Shown: positions 16,275 to 26,352, numbered from the stretch's first letter. The stretch is 64,000 nucleotides of DNA from Algimonas ampicilliniresistens (GCF_030159955.1 NZ_BSNK01000002.1:868001-932000); one strand, 5' to 3'. Program-made: numbers and translations. The notes: generated by a model not told the origin, from the letters alone.

Positions 16275-17649
16275 CACTTTCAAAAACGAACTGTCTGTCC
16301 GAATGCGCGCTTTTGCGGGATATAGTTCGACCCAAATTCCGACACGAAATAAGCTTAAAGCTTTGGTGGCAGGTGGGGCGCTGACTTTGATTGCATTGAT
16401 GGCGCTGCCGCAATCCCCCATCAATGACGAAGCCGCCGATGTTGCAGAGTTGGTTAGCGCAACGCCTGCTCATGATTTGTCCCGCTTCGACATGGCTTTA
16501 TCTGATGAGTTTATCGTGCCTCGACGTGAAATTCGTGAAGTCACGCTAAAGCCCGGCGACAATCTAGGGCCAATGTTGCAACGCGAAGGCCTGAGCGGGT
16601 CCGATGCGCATCGTTTCGTACAAGCATTTTCCAAAGACTTCTCACCGCGTCGGTTGCGAGGCGGTCAGACTTTTAATTTACATCTTCAAGACGGCGTTGT
16701 GAGCGATGTGACGTTCCGGCCATTTGCAGAACAAACGATCTTTGTGTCCCGTAAAGGGGAAGACTGGTTATCTCGCGCTGTGGAAGCTGAGTTCCGCTAT
16801 GAGACCTTGTCGGTTCGGGCGACGATTGAAAATTCGCTCTATGTTGATGCGACTCGCCTTGGTGCGCCGGACAAAGTCGTGGCGCAGTTCGCCAATATCT
16901 ATGAATATTCTGTCGACTTCCAACGCGACATCCAACCTGGCGATGAATTTGAACTCTTCTTTGAAGTCGCTCGCGATCATAAGGGTAATATCGTCAAAGC
17001 CGGCGATCTTCTTTATACCTCATTCTCACCTCGAGGACGCACGCTCGATTATTGGCTGTTCGAAGACAATGACGGTCGAGAGAATTTTTATGATGCTGAT
17101 GGCAAAACCGCCAAGCGTAAATTGCGCGCGACACCGATTAATGGCGCGCGCCTATCCTCATCTTACGGCAGCCGGAAACACCCAATTCTTGGCTATCGAA
17201 AAATGCATTCGGGCGTAGACTTCGCCGCGCCGCGTGGGACCCCAATTTTGGCCGCAGGGTCTGGCGTAGTCGAACGCGCGAACCGGTATGGCAGCTTTGG
17301 TAATTATGTCCGTATTCGTCATACGGATGGATACAAAACGGCCTATGCTCACATGAAAGGTTTTGCGCGAGGAATTAAAGCTGGCGCGCGTGTGCGGCAG
17401 GACCAAGTTATCGGTTATGTGGGTACGACGGGTCGCTCAACTGGCCCGCACCTACATTATGAAGTCATTCACAATGGCAAGAAAATTAATCCGCGTCGTC
17501 TGAGCCAATTGTCAGGCAAGCCGCTCTCTAAAGATCAATTACCAAGCTTTGAGTCTCGCCGGGCTGAGATCGAATCCCTTCGTGCCAATGCGACGGTTGT
17601 GCAGCCAGCGCAGCCTATGGCAGTCATGTCGGCCGAAATTCCGGGTTAA
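16267..17649 (+). CDS. M23-family (LytM-type) peptidoglycan endopeptidase
   Basis: A 460-residue envelope protein with one N-terminal membrane segment (about residues 30-48) facing the periplasm. A LysM-like/OapA-like region covers residues 88-150, and a C-terminal M23 domain covers residues 295-415. The zinc ligands are visible: HSGVD (His314, Asp318) and HLH (His395-His397), with His362 in YAHMKG. The domain is therefore probably catalytically active, cutting cross-links in peptidoglycan, and not a degenerate LytM activator. Its translation may be coupled to a short upstream ORF. Confidence 0.9.
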   Translation: MTDTFKNELSVRMRAFAGYSSTQIPTRNKLKALVAGGALTLIALMALPQSPINDEAADVAELVSATPAHDLSRFDMALSDEFIVPRREIREVTLKPGDNLGPMLQREGLSGSDAHRFVQAFSKDFSPRRLRGGQTFNLHLQDGVVSDVTFRPFAEQTIFVSRKGEDWLSRAVEAEFRYETLSVRATIENSLYVDATRLGAPDKVVAQFANIYEYSVDFQRDIQPGDEFELFFEVARDHKGNIVKAGDLLYTSFSPRGRTLDYWLFEDNDGRENFYDADGKTAKRKLRATPINGARLSSSYGSRKHPILGYRKMHSGVDFAAPRGTPILAAGSGVVERANRYGSFGNYVRIRHTDGYKTAYAHMKGFARGIKAGARVRQDQVIGYVGTTGRSTGPHLHYEVIHNGKKINPRRLSQLSGKPLSKDQLPSFESRRAEIESLRANATVVQPAQPMAVMSAEIPG

Positions 17650-17686
17650 TTCACACGTTAATTCCGCCGATATTTCTTTATCCGAT

Positions 17687-17711
17687 CACGCCTTAGGGGT
17701 TTTTTGGCGTG
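17687..17711 (+). other. Hairpin after the M23 gene (weak terminator candidate)
   Basis: CACGCC (17687-17692) pairs with GGCGTG (17706-17711). The T-run lies in the loop and not after the stem, so the arrangement is atypical and termination is doubtful. Confidence 0.3.
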
Positions 17712-17736
17712 TAAGTATTATTTGATTAACTTTAGG

Positions 17737-17753
17737 TTGGTCGAACAGACCAA
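17737..17753. promoter_or_regulatory. Inverted repeat upstream of the AT-hook membrane protein
   Basis: TTGGTC-GAACA-GACCAA is a perfect 6+5+6 repeat, 73 bp before the start codon. It could be an operator or a small hairpin. No regulator is linked to it. Confidence 0.35.
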
Positions 17754-17826
17754 TTCGCTTGCGTATCTATTTCAGTCTGGTCTATCGCTCCCGCTAGATT
17801 TTCGACTTCACCGGTAGATATTCCCC

Positions 17827-18747
17827 ATGAAAAACCTGCTCAATTTCTTTTTCTCTTTCGACAAATTGTTCAAAGAGAAGCTCATTGTCCCATTTTTTTG
17901 GCTGGCTCTCATCGTATGGGCACTGGCCTATTCTGCTGAAGCGCTTGATACAATTGCGCTAGATCCACTTGCGAGGCTGATTGAATTTGTCGGCTTCTTT
18001 GCCGAAGTCCTGCTCGTTCTTGTCACGATCCGGATTGTGTCGGAAATTTTTGTCGCAATATTTAGAATTAACGACAATCTTTCGCCGGATGGTGGAAAAG
18101 CGGAACTGGCCGATATTGATCCGGTTGGAGAAGCGCTTAAAGCCGCTGAGCATGCCACGGCTCGGACGCGGGAGATAACTAAAAGTGCCACGGATAAGAC
18201 TCGTCTTGTCACCCATACAAAAGCACCTTCGATGACGTCCAAGGAAAAGACCGAAGCTGTTATGGGTAAAGGATCTGTCCCAGAAGCTGGTGATGAGCCA
18301 ACACCCGTGAAGGCATTAGAGCCATCTGCAGTCGACTCAACCACCGTTAAGCGTGGTCGCGGGCGTCCAAAGGGTTCCACGAATAAGCCTAAAGCTGGCA
18401 CAGCATCTGCAGCCAGCGCATCCGCGCCTGTCAAACGGGGCCGCGGTCGTCCTAAAGGTTCGACTAACAAGCCGAAGACAGAGGCAAAATCTGCAGACGG
18501 CACGACACCTGTGAAGCGTGGCCGCGGTCGTCCGAAGGGCTCTAAGAATAAAACAACAGCCGATGCAGCGACAACTGCCGCGCCCGTTAAACGCGGTCGC
18601 GGTCGTCCGAAGGGTTCAAAGAATAAATCCACAACCGGGACTAAGCCGGGGCCGAAAAAAGGGGCACCAATCCCACGTGACGCAGATGGTAATCTGCTCA
18701 AGAAAGACGGCACGCCGCGCAAAAAGCCTGGACCTAAATCCAAATAA
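17827..18747 (+). CDS. DUF4282-like membrane protein with four C-terminal AT-hooks
   Basis: A 306-residue protein. The N-terminus (FFSFDKLFKEKLIVPFFWL) and two membrane helices (about 20-40 and 50-78) resemble DUF4282. Residues 85-170 are a polar linker. The tail carries four KRGRGRPKG AT-hooks, starting at residues 175, 203, 230 and 255. It ends in a Lys/Pro/Gly-rich segment (KPGPKKG, RKKPGPKSK). AT-hooks bind the minor groove of A/T-rich DNA, so the protein could tether DNA to the inner membrane; that role is inference. It is a single gene with its own terminator. Confidence 0.8.
   Translation: MKNLLNFFFSFDKLFKEKLIVPFFWLALIVWALAYSAEALDTIALDPLARLIEFVGFFAEVLLVLVTIRIVSEIFVAIFRINDNLSPDGGKAELADIDPVGEALKAAEHATARTREITKSATDKTRLVTHTKAPSMTSKEKTEAVMGKGSVPEAGDEPTPVKALEPSAVDSTTVKRGRGRPKGSTNKPKAGTASAASASAPVKRGRGRPKGSTNKPKTEAKSADGTTPVKRGRGRPKGSKNKTTADAATTAAPVKRGRGRPKGSKNKSTTGTKPGPKKGAPIPRDADGNLLKKDGTPRKKPGPKSK
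18349..18615 (+). repeat. Fourfold AT-hook coding repeat
   Basis: Four in-frame copies of a unit encoding (P/T)VKRGRGRPKGS(T/K)NK, spaced 28, 27 and 25 codons apart. The protein sequence is nearly invariant while synonymous codons differ between copies (AAGCGTGGTCGC, AAACGGGGCCGC, AAGCGTGGCCGC, AAACGCGGTCGC). That suggests selection on the peptide and not recent DNA duplication. Confidence 0.85.
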
Positions 18748-18771
18748 TAGGCTCCAGCCTCAAGAATTATG

Positions 18772-18801
18772 AAAGCCCGGTTCATTGAACCGGGCTTTTT
18801 T
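18772..18801 (+). terminator. Rho-independent terminator of the AT-hook gene
   Basis: A perfect stem AAGCCCGGTTC / GAACCGGGCTT with an ATT loop, followed by T residues. It lies 25 nt after the stop codon. The convergent clpB gene ends 55 bp further on, and the hairpin might weakly serve it too. Confidence 0.9.
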
Positions 18802-18855
18802 ATTTGGTCGATAAGACTGCGATGTCTTTAGAAACTATCGTCAATATTGGCTCTA

Positions 18856-21453
18856 TTAGGGCTGAGCGTCGAGCGCGACGGACCCCAAGACGCTCAGACG
18901 GATTTTGCCGCCAGCAGCGTCGATCTTGATCGTATCGCCGTCATGAATACGCCCAGCAAGAAGTTCACGGGCGAGCTCATCTTGCACTTGTTTTTGAATA
19001 ACGCGTTTGAGCGGACGGGCTCCGTAGCTCGGATCATAACCCGCCTTGCCCAAATGCTCACGTGCCGCGTCGGTTAGTTCGATCGTGATCTGTTTGTCAC
19101 GCAGCCACCCTTGTAGGCGCTTCATCTGAATATCGACAATCGCGCCCATATGTTCAGGCTTCAGTCTTTCGAACAACAAGATCTCATCAATCCGGTTGAG
19201 GAATTCGGGCCGGAAATGTGCGTTGACCTCTGCCATTACGCCAACTTTGGCTTTCTGTACGCTTTCTCCGTCGCCGAGATTTAGCAGATGCTGCGCCCCG
19301 ATATTGGATGTCATGATGATCAGCGTATTGCGGAAATCAACCGTACGTCCCTGACCATCAGTCAGGCGACCATCGTCGAGCACTTGCAACAATACGTTGA
19401 AGACGTCCGGATGAGCTTTTTCAATCTCGTCAAAGAGAACGACCTGATAGGGACGACGGCGGACGGCTTCTGTCAGCGCGCCGCCTTCCTCATAGCCTAC
19501 ATAGCCGGGCGGTGCACCGATCAGGCGCGAGACGCTGTGCTTTTCCATATATTCCGACATATCAATACGGGTGATCGCCTGATCACTATCGAACAGAAAT
19601 CCAGCAAGCGCCTTGGTCAGTTCGGTCTTGCCGACCCCAGTTGGGCCGAGGAACATGAAGGAGCCGATTGGTCGCTGTGGATCACGCAGCCCTGCGCGGG
19701 CACGACGCACCGCGTCTGACACCGCCTCAACTGCACTGTCCTGGCCGACGACGCGCGCGCTCAGTAGCGTCTCCATTTCCATCAGCTTATCGCGTTCACC
19801 TTCCAGCATCTTTTCGACGGGAATACCGGTCCAGCGCGACACCACAGCGGCGATCGTTTCAGAGGTGACGGTTTCCGAGTCCATCACGTCAACATCGCTA
19901 TCTTCCAACTCGGTTTCTCGAGCCTCTAGTTTTGGAATCTCGACATGTTGCAACCGGCCAGCGGCTTCATAGTCACCCTGACGCACAGCGTTCTGCAATT
20001 CGAAGCGGGCTTGCTCCAACTGTTCCTTCACGTCTGTAGCGGAGGCCAATTTGCCACGTTCAGCCTCCCAAGCCGCCGTCATCTCGTTGGATTGGGTGGT
20101 CAGGTCTTTGATCTCGGCTTTCCGTTTCTCAAGCCGATCCTTAGACGCATCATCTTTTTCCTTTTTGAGCGCTTCGACTTCGATTTTCAGCTGAACTAGC
20201 CGTCGGTCGATCTCGTCCAACGCTTCTGGCTTGCTATCGACCTGCATGCGCAGGCGTGAGGCCGCCTCATCCATCAGGTCGATGGCCTTGTCGGGTAGAA
20301 AGCGGTCGGTGATGTAACGGTCTGACAGTTTTGCCGCGGCCACAATGGATCCGTCCGAAATGCGGATGCCGTGATGGACTTCATATTTATCCTTGAGTCC
20401 GCGCAGGATCGAAATCGTGTCTTCTACGGTCGGTTCACTAACGAACACGGTTAAAAAGCGGCGGGCGAGCGCCGCGTCTTTTTCCAGGTGTTTGCGGTAT
20501 TCATCCAGCGTGGTCGCGCCGACGCAGTGAAGCTCTCCGCGCGCGAGCGCGGGTTTGAGCAGATTGGCCGCATCCATCGCGCCATCCGTTTTGCCGGCAC
20601 CAACCAGCTGGTGAATTTCGTCGATGAACAGAATGATCTGTCCATCTGCGTCTTCCACTTCCTTGAGCACAGCCTTGAGCCGTTCTTCGAACTCACCGCG
20701 ATATTTTGCACCTGCGACGAGCGACCCCAGATCGAGGGCGAGCAACCGTTTGTCGCGGATCGATTCCGGCACGTCCCCTGAGACGATGCGGTTAGCGAGG
20801 CCTTCTGCAATAGCGGTTTTGCCGACGCCCGGTTCGCCGATCAGCAGCGGATTATTCTTACCGCGTCGGCTCAGCACTTGGATTGTTCGGCGAATTTCCT
20901 CGTCGCGCCCGATAACAGGATCGAGTTTGCCATCGCGAGAGGCTTGCGTCAGATCGCGCGCATATTTGGACAGGGCGTCATATTGATCCTCGGCACTGTC
21001 AGATGTCACAGGGTCATCCTTTCTTACGCTTTTAATCGCCTCAGTCAGGCGAGATATGTCGACGGAAGCGGCATCCATCGCAGAGACTAAGTCTTTATCG
21101 GCATTTAGAGCTGTGGCCAGCAATAGGCGTTCAACCGTGACAAAGGCATCACCTGCTTTCTTGGCGGTCTTTTCCGCACTGGCAAAGGTTTTTGCCGCCG
21201 TTTGGGATAGGGATAACCCTGACCCGCCCTGAACTTTGGGCAGACGGTCTAACGTACGCTCAACATTGACCTGCAAAGCTTCAGCGGACCCACCCGCCAT
21301 TTGGATTAGGTTGCGCGGTAATCCGCCGTCTTCCATCAGCAAAGCCAACATGATGTGGCTAGGCATGATCTGTTGATTGTCACGCGTTACAGCCTCGGTT
21401 TGCGCCGATTGAATGACTGCGCGGCCGCGTTGGGTATAGGCTTGGATATCCAT
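18856..21453 (-). CDS. clpB: ATP-dependent disaggregase ClpB
   Basis: An 865-residue Hsp100 chaperone that, with DnaK, pulls polypeptides out of aggregates. It has the N-terminal Clp domain, a first AAA+ module with Walker [14 protein letters not shown] and Walker B in [14 protein letters not shown], a middle coiled-coil (about residues 400-525, [18 protein letters not shown]), and a second AAA+ module with [15 protein letters not shown] and [13 protein letters not shown]. The middle domain identifies ClpB and excludes ClpA/ClpC. Length is normal. It is a single gene with a heat-shock-like promoter candidate upstream. Confidence 0.97.
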   Translation of the reverse strand: MDIQAYTQRGRAVIQSAQTEAVTRDNQQIMPSHIMLALLMEDGGLPRNLIQMAGGSAEALQVNVERTLDRLPKVQGGSGLSLSQTAAKTFASAEKTAKKAGDAFVTVERLLLATALNADKDLVSAMDAASVDISRLTEAIKSVRKDDPVTSDSAEDQYDALSKYARDLTQASRDGKLDPVIGRDEEIRRTIQVLSRRGKNNPLLIGEPGVGKTAIAEGLANRIVSGDVPESIRDKRLLALDLGSLVAGAKYRGEFEERLKAVLKEVEDADGQIILFIDEIHQLVGAGKTDGAMDAANLLKPALARGELHCVGATTLDEYRKHLEKDAALARRFLTVFVSEPTVEDTISILRGLKDKYEVHHGIRISDGSIVAAAKLSDRYITDRFLPDKAIDLMDEAASRLRMQVDSKPEALDEIDRRLVQLKIEVEALKKEKDDASKDRLEKRKAEIKDLTTQSNEMTAAWEAERGKLASATDVKEQLEQARFELQNAVRQGDYEAAGRLQHVEIPKLEARETELEDSDVDVMDSETVTSETIAAVVSRWTGIPVEKMLEGERDKLMEMETLLSARVVGQDSAVEAVSDAVRRARAGLRDPQRPIGSFMFLGPTGVGKTELTKALAGFLFDSDQAITRIDMSEYMEKHSVSRLIGAPPGYVGYEEGGALTEAVRRRPYQVVLFDEIEKAHPDVFNVLLQVLDDGRLTDGQGRTVDFRNTLIIMTSNIGAQHLLNLGDGESVQKAKVGVMAEVNAHFRPEFLNRIDEILLFERLKPEHMGAIVDIQMKRLQGWLRDKQITIELTDAAREHLGKAGYDPSYGARPLKRVIQKQVQDELARELLAGRIHDGDTIKIDAAGGKIRLSVLGSVALDAQP

Positions 21454-21524
21454 TCTACCGTCCTCGTCTCAAAATTCTTTGGATGTGCAATAGCGCAGAT
21501 CGCCAGTGCATGATGCTGAGTCTG

Positions 21525-21552
21525 AGATAGGAATGATGTCCTAAAGTGTAAG
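21525..21552 (-). promoter_or_regulatory. Candidate sigma-32 (RpoH) promoter of clpB
   Basis: On the minus strand, CTTACAC (21552-21546) and CCTATCT (21531-21525) are separated so that CTTA-N17-CCTATCT matches the RpoH pattern CTTG-N17-CCCCATnT in spacing and most positions. The clpB start codon is about 70 nt downstream. clpB is a classical RpoH target; the match is imperfect in the -35. Confidence 0.4.
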
Positions 21553-21601
21553 GGGTGGATCTATATTATTTTGATCGGTTAGTTTCGGCAGTTTGTCTCT
21601 C

Positions 21602-21631
21602 TACAAGCATTCACTCACTCCCATGCTTGTA
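21602..21631. promoter_or_regulatory. 9-bp inverted repeat upstream of the TetR/TonB-receptor pair
   Basis: TACAAGCAT and ATGCTTGTA are perfect inverted arms separated by 12 bp, ending 28 bp before the tetR start codon. A TetR dimer is a reasonable candidate to bind it as an autoregulatory operator. The long spacer is unusual for TetR sites, so a hairpin in the leader is an alternative. Confidence 0.45.
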
Positions 21632-21659
21632 ATCGAACAAAAGCAGCGGCAAGGCGGCG

Positions 21660-22280
21660 ATGATGACTGCGTCCGTTTCTAATCGCCCCAGCGCGGCCAA
21701 GCGCAAACGTCTCTCGCCTGAAGAGAGGCGCTCGCAATTGCTTGAAACGGCGGTCGACGTGTTTGCAGAAATGGGCATTGAGCGCGCTGGTCATGGGGAC
21801 ATTGCCAAGCGGGCCGGTGTATCAACACCGACCGTGTTCAACTACTTCCCAACCCGCGCCCGTCTGGTCGAAGCGGTTTTAGCCGAGATCGAAGGGGATG
21901 TGGCGGAGATGTTCGCAAGCGTTCCTGTTGAGACGCCTGAGACAGGCAATGTTCGGCGCCACCGCATTCTACAACTCGCGACGGCCTATCAAAATATGGT
22001 CGAACGCAAGCCGGGTGCGGCGAAGACCTTCCTGAAATGGGGTGTGTCATTCGATCCGGATATTCGCCCGACTTATTTGGCGTTTCAGACGCGGATGCTT
22101 GATTTTCTTGTCGCCTATTTGCCGGACAACCCGGAAGATCCGGCCAAGGCGCGGGCTGAAGCACGCATTTTGTATGGTGCGGCCAACCTGTTGGCGGCCA
22201 TGGCGTTTGATAATTTCAAACCCGAAGAAATGTATGATTATGTGGGCCGTATCGCCGACATTTTAAGCCAGCCTGTCTAA
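21660..22280 (+). CDS. TetR/AcrR-family transcriptional regulator
   Basis: A 206-residue protein. The N-terminal helix-turn-helix is clear (LLETAVDVFAEMGIERAGHGDIAKRAGVSTPTVFNYFPTRARLVEAV, residues 26-72 or so), followed by a helical ligand-binding domain. The start codon is part of an ATGATG pair with AAGGCGG upstream. Its TAA shares one base with the ATG of the TonB-dependent receptor gene (TAATG), so the two are co-translated and the regulator presumably controls the receptor's uptake system. The ligand is unknown. Confidence 0.88.
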   Translation: MMTASVSNRPSAAKRKRLSPEERRSQLLETAVDVFAEMGIERAGHGDIAKRAGVSTPTVFNYFPTRARLVEAVLAEIEGDVAEMFASVPVETPETGNVRRHRILQLATAYQNMVERKPGAAKTFLKWGVSFDPDIRPTYLAFQTRMLDFLVAYLPDNPEDPAKARAEARILYGAANLLAAMAFDNFKPEEMYDYVGRIADILSQPV

Positions 22281-24232
22281 TGCGCTTTGCTGTGATTATA
22301 ACCGCCGCCATCTTCGCGGCAACGTCCGCTTATGCGCAAGATCCGGTCGTAGACGAAGTCACCGTCACGGACCAAATCATGCGGGTGAATGACCGGCCAG
22401 AGAGCATCGATATCATTCCGGCAGAGGCAGCACGTGCGTTCGTCCATCCGGCCGAATCGCTCAACGCGGTCGCGGGCGTAAATATCCACCGGGGTTCAGG
22501 ACAAGAACATCTGACGGCCATTCGCTCACCTGTTCTGACCGGCGGCGCTGGGGCCGGGAGTTTTCTATTTCTGGAAAACGGGATTCCGTTGCGCTCGGCA
22601 GGCTTTGCCAACGTGAACGGCCTATTTGAGGCAGGAACTGAGTTTGCGGAACAGATCGAAGTTTTCAAAGGGCCGGGGCCGACGGAATATGGCTCCAACG
22701 CCGTGCATGGCCTAATCAATATTGTGACACCCGAACCGGGGTCCGGCTCCACAACCACCATTATTGGTAGTACTCGCGGTTATGGCCGTGTCATCGTGGG
22801 CCATGATTTAACGGACGATCTTCGCGCCTCTATCAGTCTCGCTCATGATGACGGCTTCCGCGACGAGAGCGGGTTTGATCAACAAAAGGCAGAATTGCGC
22901 TACCGCACGGATTTCGGCGTTTGGGCTGTGGACGCCATCGCGGCATTCAATAATCTCAATCAAGAGACGGCTGGCTTTGTTCAAGGGACAGACGCCTATG
23001 TGGACGATACGCTACGCTTCACCAATCCCAACGTGGAAGCCTTTCGCGACGGGAAAAATTACCGGGCACAAGTCCGACTGTCGCGGGATCTGGGCGAGGC
23101 CGAGCTGGTCATGACGCCCTATGCGCGTCGGGCAGAGCTGCGCTTTTTACGCCATTTCGTGCCGGGTCAAGCTCTAGAGAAAAACGGCCATACGGCCTTT
23201 GGTGTGCAGACGGCGCTGATCGGCGACGATTGGTCTGTTGGGGTTGACGGGGAATGGACGGACGGGTTCCTCTATGAATTCCAAGACAACCCCACGCGTT
23301 TCTCATTCGTCCAAGGGCTGCATTTTGATTATCATGTCAAAGCTCTTGTTTTAGCGGGCTACGCGCAAAAATCTTTCGAGATGGACCGATTACGCCTCGA
23401 TGTCGGTGCGCGAGGCGAATATACGCATTATGATTATGACACGCTGGCTGCGCCAGGTGTGTCGGGACGTTTCATTCGGTCGCCAGATCGAACCGATGAC
23501 TTTTTTACGCTGACGCCGAAACTTGGTCTAACCTACGTGGCGGCGGATGATATCACGGTCTTTGCCCGCGCTGCGCGCGGGTCACGCGCACCGCAAACGA
23601 CCGACCTCTATGCGGTCGTCCAGAACCAGACTCCTGGTGAAGCCGATGTCGAAACACTCGATAGTCTGGAGGGCGGGGTTCGGTTCGGGCAAGGGGAGAC
23701 CCGGTTTGAGGTTACAGCCTACACAATGTGGAAAGATAATTTCTTTTTCCGCAATGCGGCGGGTTTTAATGTGGTGGATGGAAAAACGCGTCATACGGGC
23801 GTTGAATTTTCCTTCGCCGCGCCACTGACGGGTTGGCTCTCAGCCTCTGGTGAATGGGCTGTGTCCGATCAAAGCTACGCCTTTAATGATGCCAGTAGCG
23901 GCATACGCGACGGTCTCGCCGTGGACACCGCGCCGAATACACTCGGTACGATGCGATTAAACGCAGATTGGGGTCACATTGGTGCCGGGATCGAATGGCG
24001 TCATGTCGGACGCTACTACACAAATGAAGCCAATACTCAGACCTATCCAGGCCACGACATCTTTGTCGCGCGCGCGTCTTATGACGTCTCAGATACAGTC
24101 CGTGTCTTTGGGCGCGTCGATAACCTGTTCGATACGCGCTATGCGGACCGTGCCGATTTCGCCTTCGGCAATGAACGCTATTTCCCCGGACGACCAAGAA
24201 CGCTGTTTGTCGGTTTGACGGCGAACTATTGA
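22280..24232 (+). CDS. TonB-dependent outer-membrane receptor
   Basis: A 650-residue receptor with a signal peptide (cut after TSAYA), a short TonB-box-like DEVTVT segment and a plug domain (residues about 40-150: IDIIPAEAARAF, VEVFKGP-like IEVFKGPGPTEYGSNAVHGLINIVTPE). A 22-strand barrel follows, ending GRPRTLFVGLTANY. Such receptors import siderophores, heme, vitamins or metal complexes using TonB energy. The substrate is not evident. It is translationally coupled to the preceding TetR regulator. prfA follows after 18 nt. Confidence 0.93.
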   Translation: MRFAVIITAAIFAATSAYAQDPVVDEVTVTDQIMRVNDRPESIDIIPAEAARAFVHPAESLNAVAGVNIHRGSGQEHLTAIRSPVLTGGAGAGSFLFLENGIPLRSAGFANVNGLFEAGTEFAEQIEVFKGPGPTEYGSNAVHGLINIVTPEPGSGSTTTIIGSTRGYGRVIVGHDLTDDLRASISLAHDDGFRDESGFDQQKAELRYRTDFGVWAVDAIAAFNNLNQETAGFVQGTDAYVDDTLRFTNPNVEAFRDGKNYRAQVRLSRDLGEAELVMTPYARRAELRFLRHFVPGQALEKNGHTAFGVQTALIGDDWSVGVDGEWTDGFLYEFQDNPTRFSFVQGLHFDYHVKALVLAGYAQKSFEMDRLRLDVGARGEYTHYDYDTLAAPGVSGRFIRSPDRTDDFFTLTPKLGLTYVAADDITVFARAARGSRAPQTTDLYAVVQNQTPGEADVETLDSLEGGVRFGQGETRFEVTAYTMWKDNFFFRNAAGFNVVDGKTRHTGVEFSFAAPLTGWLSASGEWAVSDQSYAFNDASSGIRDGLAVDTAPNTLGTMRLNADWGHIGAGIEWRHVGRYYTNEANTQTYPGHDIFVARASYDVSDTVRVFGRVDNLFDTRYADRADFAFGNERYFPGRPRTLFVGLTANY

Positions 24233-24250
24233 AAGCCTAGCTGACGCGCC

Positions 24251-25309
24251 ATGCACATTCCCGATCAAAAATTAGCTCAGGTCGTCGACCGCTTTGAGCA
24301 AATCGAAGCCCGCATGGGCGCGACCACGGATGGCGAAGAGATCGTCCAACTTGGCAAGGATTATGCGGAGCTGAAGCCGATCGCTGAAGGTGTCCGAAAA
24401 TTGCAGGACGTCCGTGCCGAAATGGCGGATTTGGAAGCCATGATGGATGATCCGGAAATGGCCGCGATGGCCAAAGACGAATTGCAGACGCTTAAGGATT
24501 CACTGCCCGATTTGGAACACGAAGTGTCCCTGCTACTCTTGCCTAAGGACAAAGACGATCAGGCGGCTGTGGTGCTAGAAATCCGGGCCGGGACAGGCGG
24601 TGACGAAGCGGCGATCTTCGCAGGCGATCTGTTCGCCATGTATCAGCGCTATGCCAGCTTGCAGGGTTGGCGCGTCGAGATTGAAACCTCGGCTGAAGCT
24701 GACATGGGCGGATTTAAGGAAATCTCTGCCAGCATCAGCGGGGCGGGTGTCTATGGGCAGATGAAGTTCGAAAGCGGCGTCCACCGCGTGCAACGTGTGC
24801 CTGTCACTGAAACGCAGGGTCGCATTCATACATCGGCGGCGACTGTCGCGGTCCTGCCAGAAGTCGAAGATATCGATATCGGTTTTTCCATGAATGATGT
24901 GCGCGTCGATACGCTGCGCGCCTCTGGGGCGGGTGGACAGCACGTCAATAAAACCGACTCCGCCGTGCGCATGACGCACGAGCCAACCGGCACTGTCGTC
25001 TTCTGCGATGCCAAATCCCAGCACCAAAACCGCGCCAATGCCGAACGGCTTTTGAAGTTAAAGCTCTACGACATTGAAAAAGCCAAGCAGGATGCAGAAC
25101 GTTCTGAAGCGCGGTCTGGCCAGATCGGCTCGGGCGACCGGAGTGAGCGGATCCGCACTTATAACTATCCGCAGGGCCGGGTGACGGACCACCGAATCAA
25201 TCTGACGCTCTATAATCTCGATAAGATTGTTGCGGGCGATGCGCTGGACGAAGTGATCAACGCGCTGATTACGGAAGACCAGGCGGCGAAGCTGGCGGAG
25301 ATGCAGTAA
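24251..25309 (+). CDS. prfA: Peptide chain release factor 1
   Basis: A 352-residue factor that ends translation at UAA and UAG. The GGQ motif that triggers peptide release is at residues 228-230 ([18 protein letters not shown]), and the region just upstream corresponds to the stop-codon recognition domain. Length is typical. In many bacteria prmC, which methylates this Gln, lies next to prfA; here the downstream gene is an unrelated exported hydrolase. Confidence 0.96.
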   Translation: MHIPDQKLAQVVDRFEQIEARMGATTDGEEIVQLGKDYAELKPIAEGVRKLQDVRAEMADLEAMMDDPEMAAMAKDELQTLKDSLPDLEHEVSLLLLPKDKDDQAAVVLEIRAGTGGDEAAIFAGDLFAMYQRYASLQGWRVEIETSAEADMGGFKEISASISGAGVYGQMKFESGVHRVQRVPVTETQGRIHTSAATVAVLPEVEDIDIGFSMNDVRVDTLRASGAGGQHVNKTDSAVRMTHEPTGTVVFCDAKSQHQNRANAERLLKLKLYDIEKAKQDAERSEARSGQIGSGDRSERIRTYNYPQGRVTDHRINLTLYNLDKIVAGDALDEVINALITEDQAAKLAEMQ

Positions 25310-25382
25310 GCATTTCAGTCTTTATCCGGCATCCTGATTTGATAAATTTGCGCTTTGCGACACTCTCAGTCATAGTTTCTCT

Positions 25383-26327
25383 ATGATCAAATATTGTCTC
25401 CCACTCGCCCTTCTAACTACCACTGCCGCGCCGGCCATTGCGCAGGACGCTATGTGCGAGGCCCAGACCCGCTTTGCAATCATTGTTCACGGCGGAACCT
25501 CGTCAGGCGAAGCTCGGCCCAAACGTCTGGCTTTTATTGAAACCATGCTGGCTGACCGCCGGGCGGAACTCAATGCAGGCGCCAGCGCGATCGACACGGT
25601 CGAAGCGGCCATCGTCGCGATGGAAGATTCAGGCCTGTTTAATGCAGGCAAGGCGGCGATTACTAATTCGGCGGGCTATGTCGAAACCGACGCTTCAATT
25701 ATGGATGGCCGGAACCTTAACGCCGGGTCAGTCGCTTCGCAGCGTGCGATCAAGAACCCGATCCGGGCGGCGCGTCTGGTGATGGATGAAACCCGGCACG
25801 TTATGATGGTGGGTGATCGGGGCGAGGTGGCGGTTACGGCGCTCGGTGCAGAAACTGTGGTGCCGGAGGAATACTTCACGCGGGCGACCAAAAAAGCCAA
25901 AGAGCCCAAGGAACACGGCACTGTCGGCGCGGCCGTGCTTGATCGTTGTGGCGACTTGGCGGCAGGCACGTCCACGGGCGGTTATGGCAGTAAAATTCCG
26001 GGGCGGGTTGGCGATAGTCCTATCATCGGGGCTGGAGTCTACGCGCAAAACGGTGTGATGGCGGGATCAGCGACCGGACATGGCGAATATTTCGTCCGCC
26101 ACACGGCGCTGCGATCTGTCGCCGCGCGTATGGATTACGGCAATCAGACCCTATCGGATGCCGTTCAAGCCGTGATCGACGGGATGGACACAGCTGGACC
26201 GGGTCGTGACGGGCAGGGCGGGATCGTGTCCGTCGACGCCAACGGTAATTTCGCCGCGATCCATTCCACCGTTGGTATGATTCACGGCATGACCAGCGAC
26301 CGGATCGCGCCCATAGCGGACCAGTAA
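25383..26327 (+). CDS. Exported isoaspartyl peptidase / L-asparaginase (Ntn hydrolase, T2 family)
   Basis: A 314-residue protein with a signal peptide (MIKYCLPLALLTTTAAPAIAQ), so it acts in the periplasm. The T2-family autocleavage site is visible in HGTVGAAVLDRCGDLAAGTSTGG; the Thr after HG becomes the nucleophile of the beta chain. FAIIVHGG begins the alpha chain. The enzyme removes beta-aspartyl residues from dipeptides and hydrolyses asparagine. A Cys pair near the N-terminus and in DRCGD could form a disulfide. Confidence 0.9.
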   Translation: MIKYCLPLALLTTTAAPAIAQDAMCEAQTRFAIIVHGGTSSGEARPKRLAFIETMLADRRAELNAGASAIDTVEAAIVAMEDSGLFNAGKAAITNSAGYVETDASIMDGRNLNAGSVASQRAIKNPIRAARLVMDETRHVMMVGDRGEVAVTALGAETVVPEEYFTRATKKAKEPKEHGTVGAAVLDRCGDLAAGTSTGGYGSKIPGRVGDSPIIGAGVYAQNGVMAGSATGHGEYFVRHTALRSVAARMDYGNQTLSDAVQAVIDGMDTAGPGRDGQGGIVSVDANGNFAAIHSTVGMIHGMTSDRIAPIADQ

Positions 26328-26352
26328 AGGCCGATCAGTGGGGCAGGCTGAT

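Noticed and set aside
18349-18615. Regular repeats that could suggest a CRISPR or minisatellite
   Set aside because: The repeats are in frame within a protein, differ at synonymous sites and code for AT-hooks; there are no unique spacers of constant length and no cas genes.
17928-18785. A 285-codon open frame antisense to the AT-hook gene, rich in Pro and Arg
   Set aside because: It exists because the repeats on the other strand are GC-rich and lack stops in this frame. It has no ribosome site and spans the terminator; the sense protein has clear domains.
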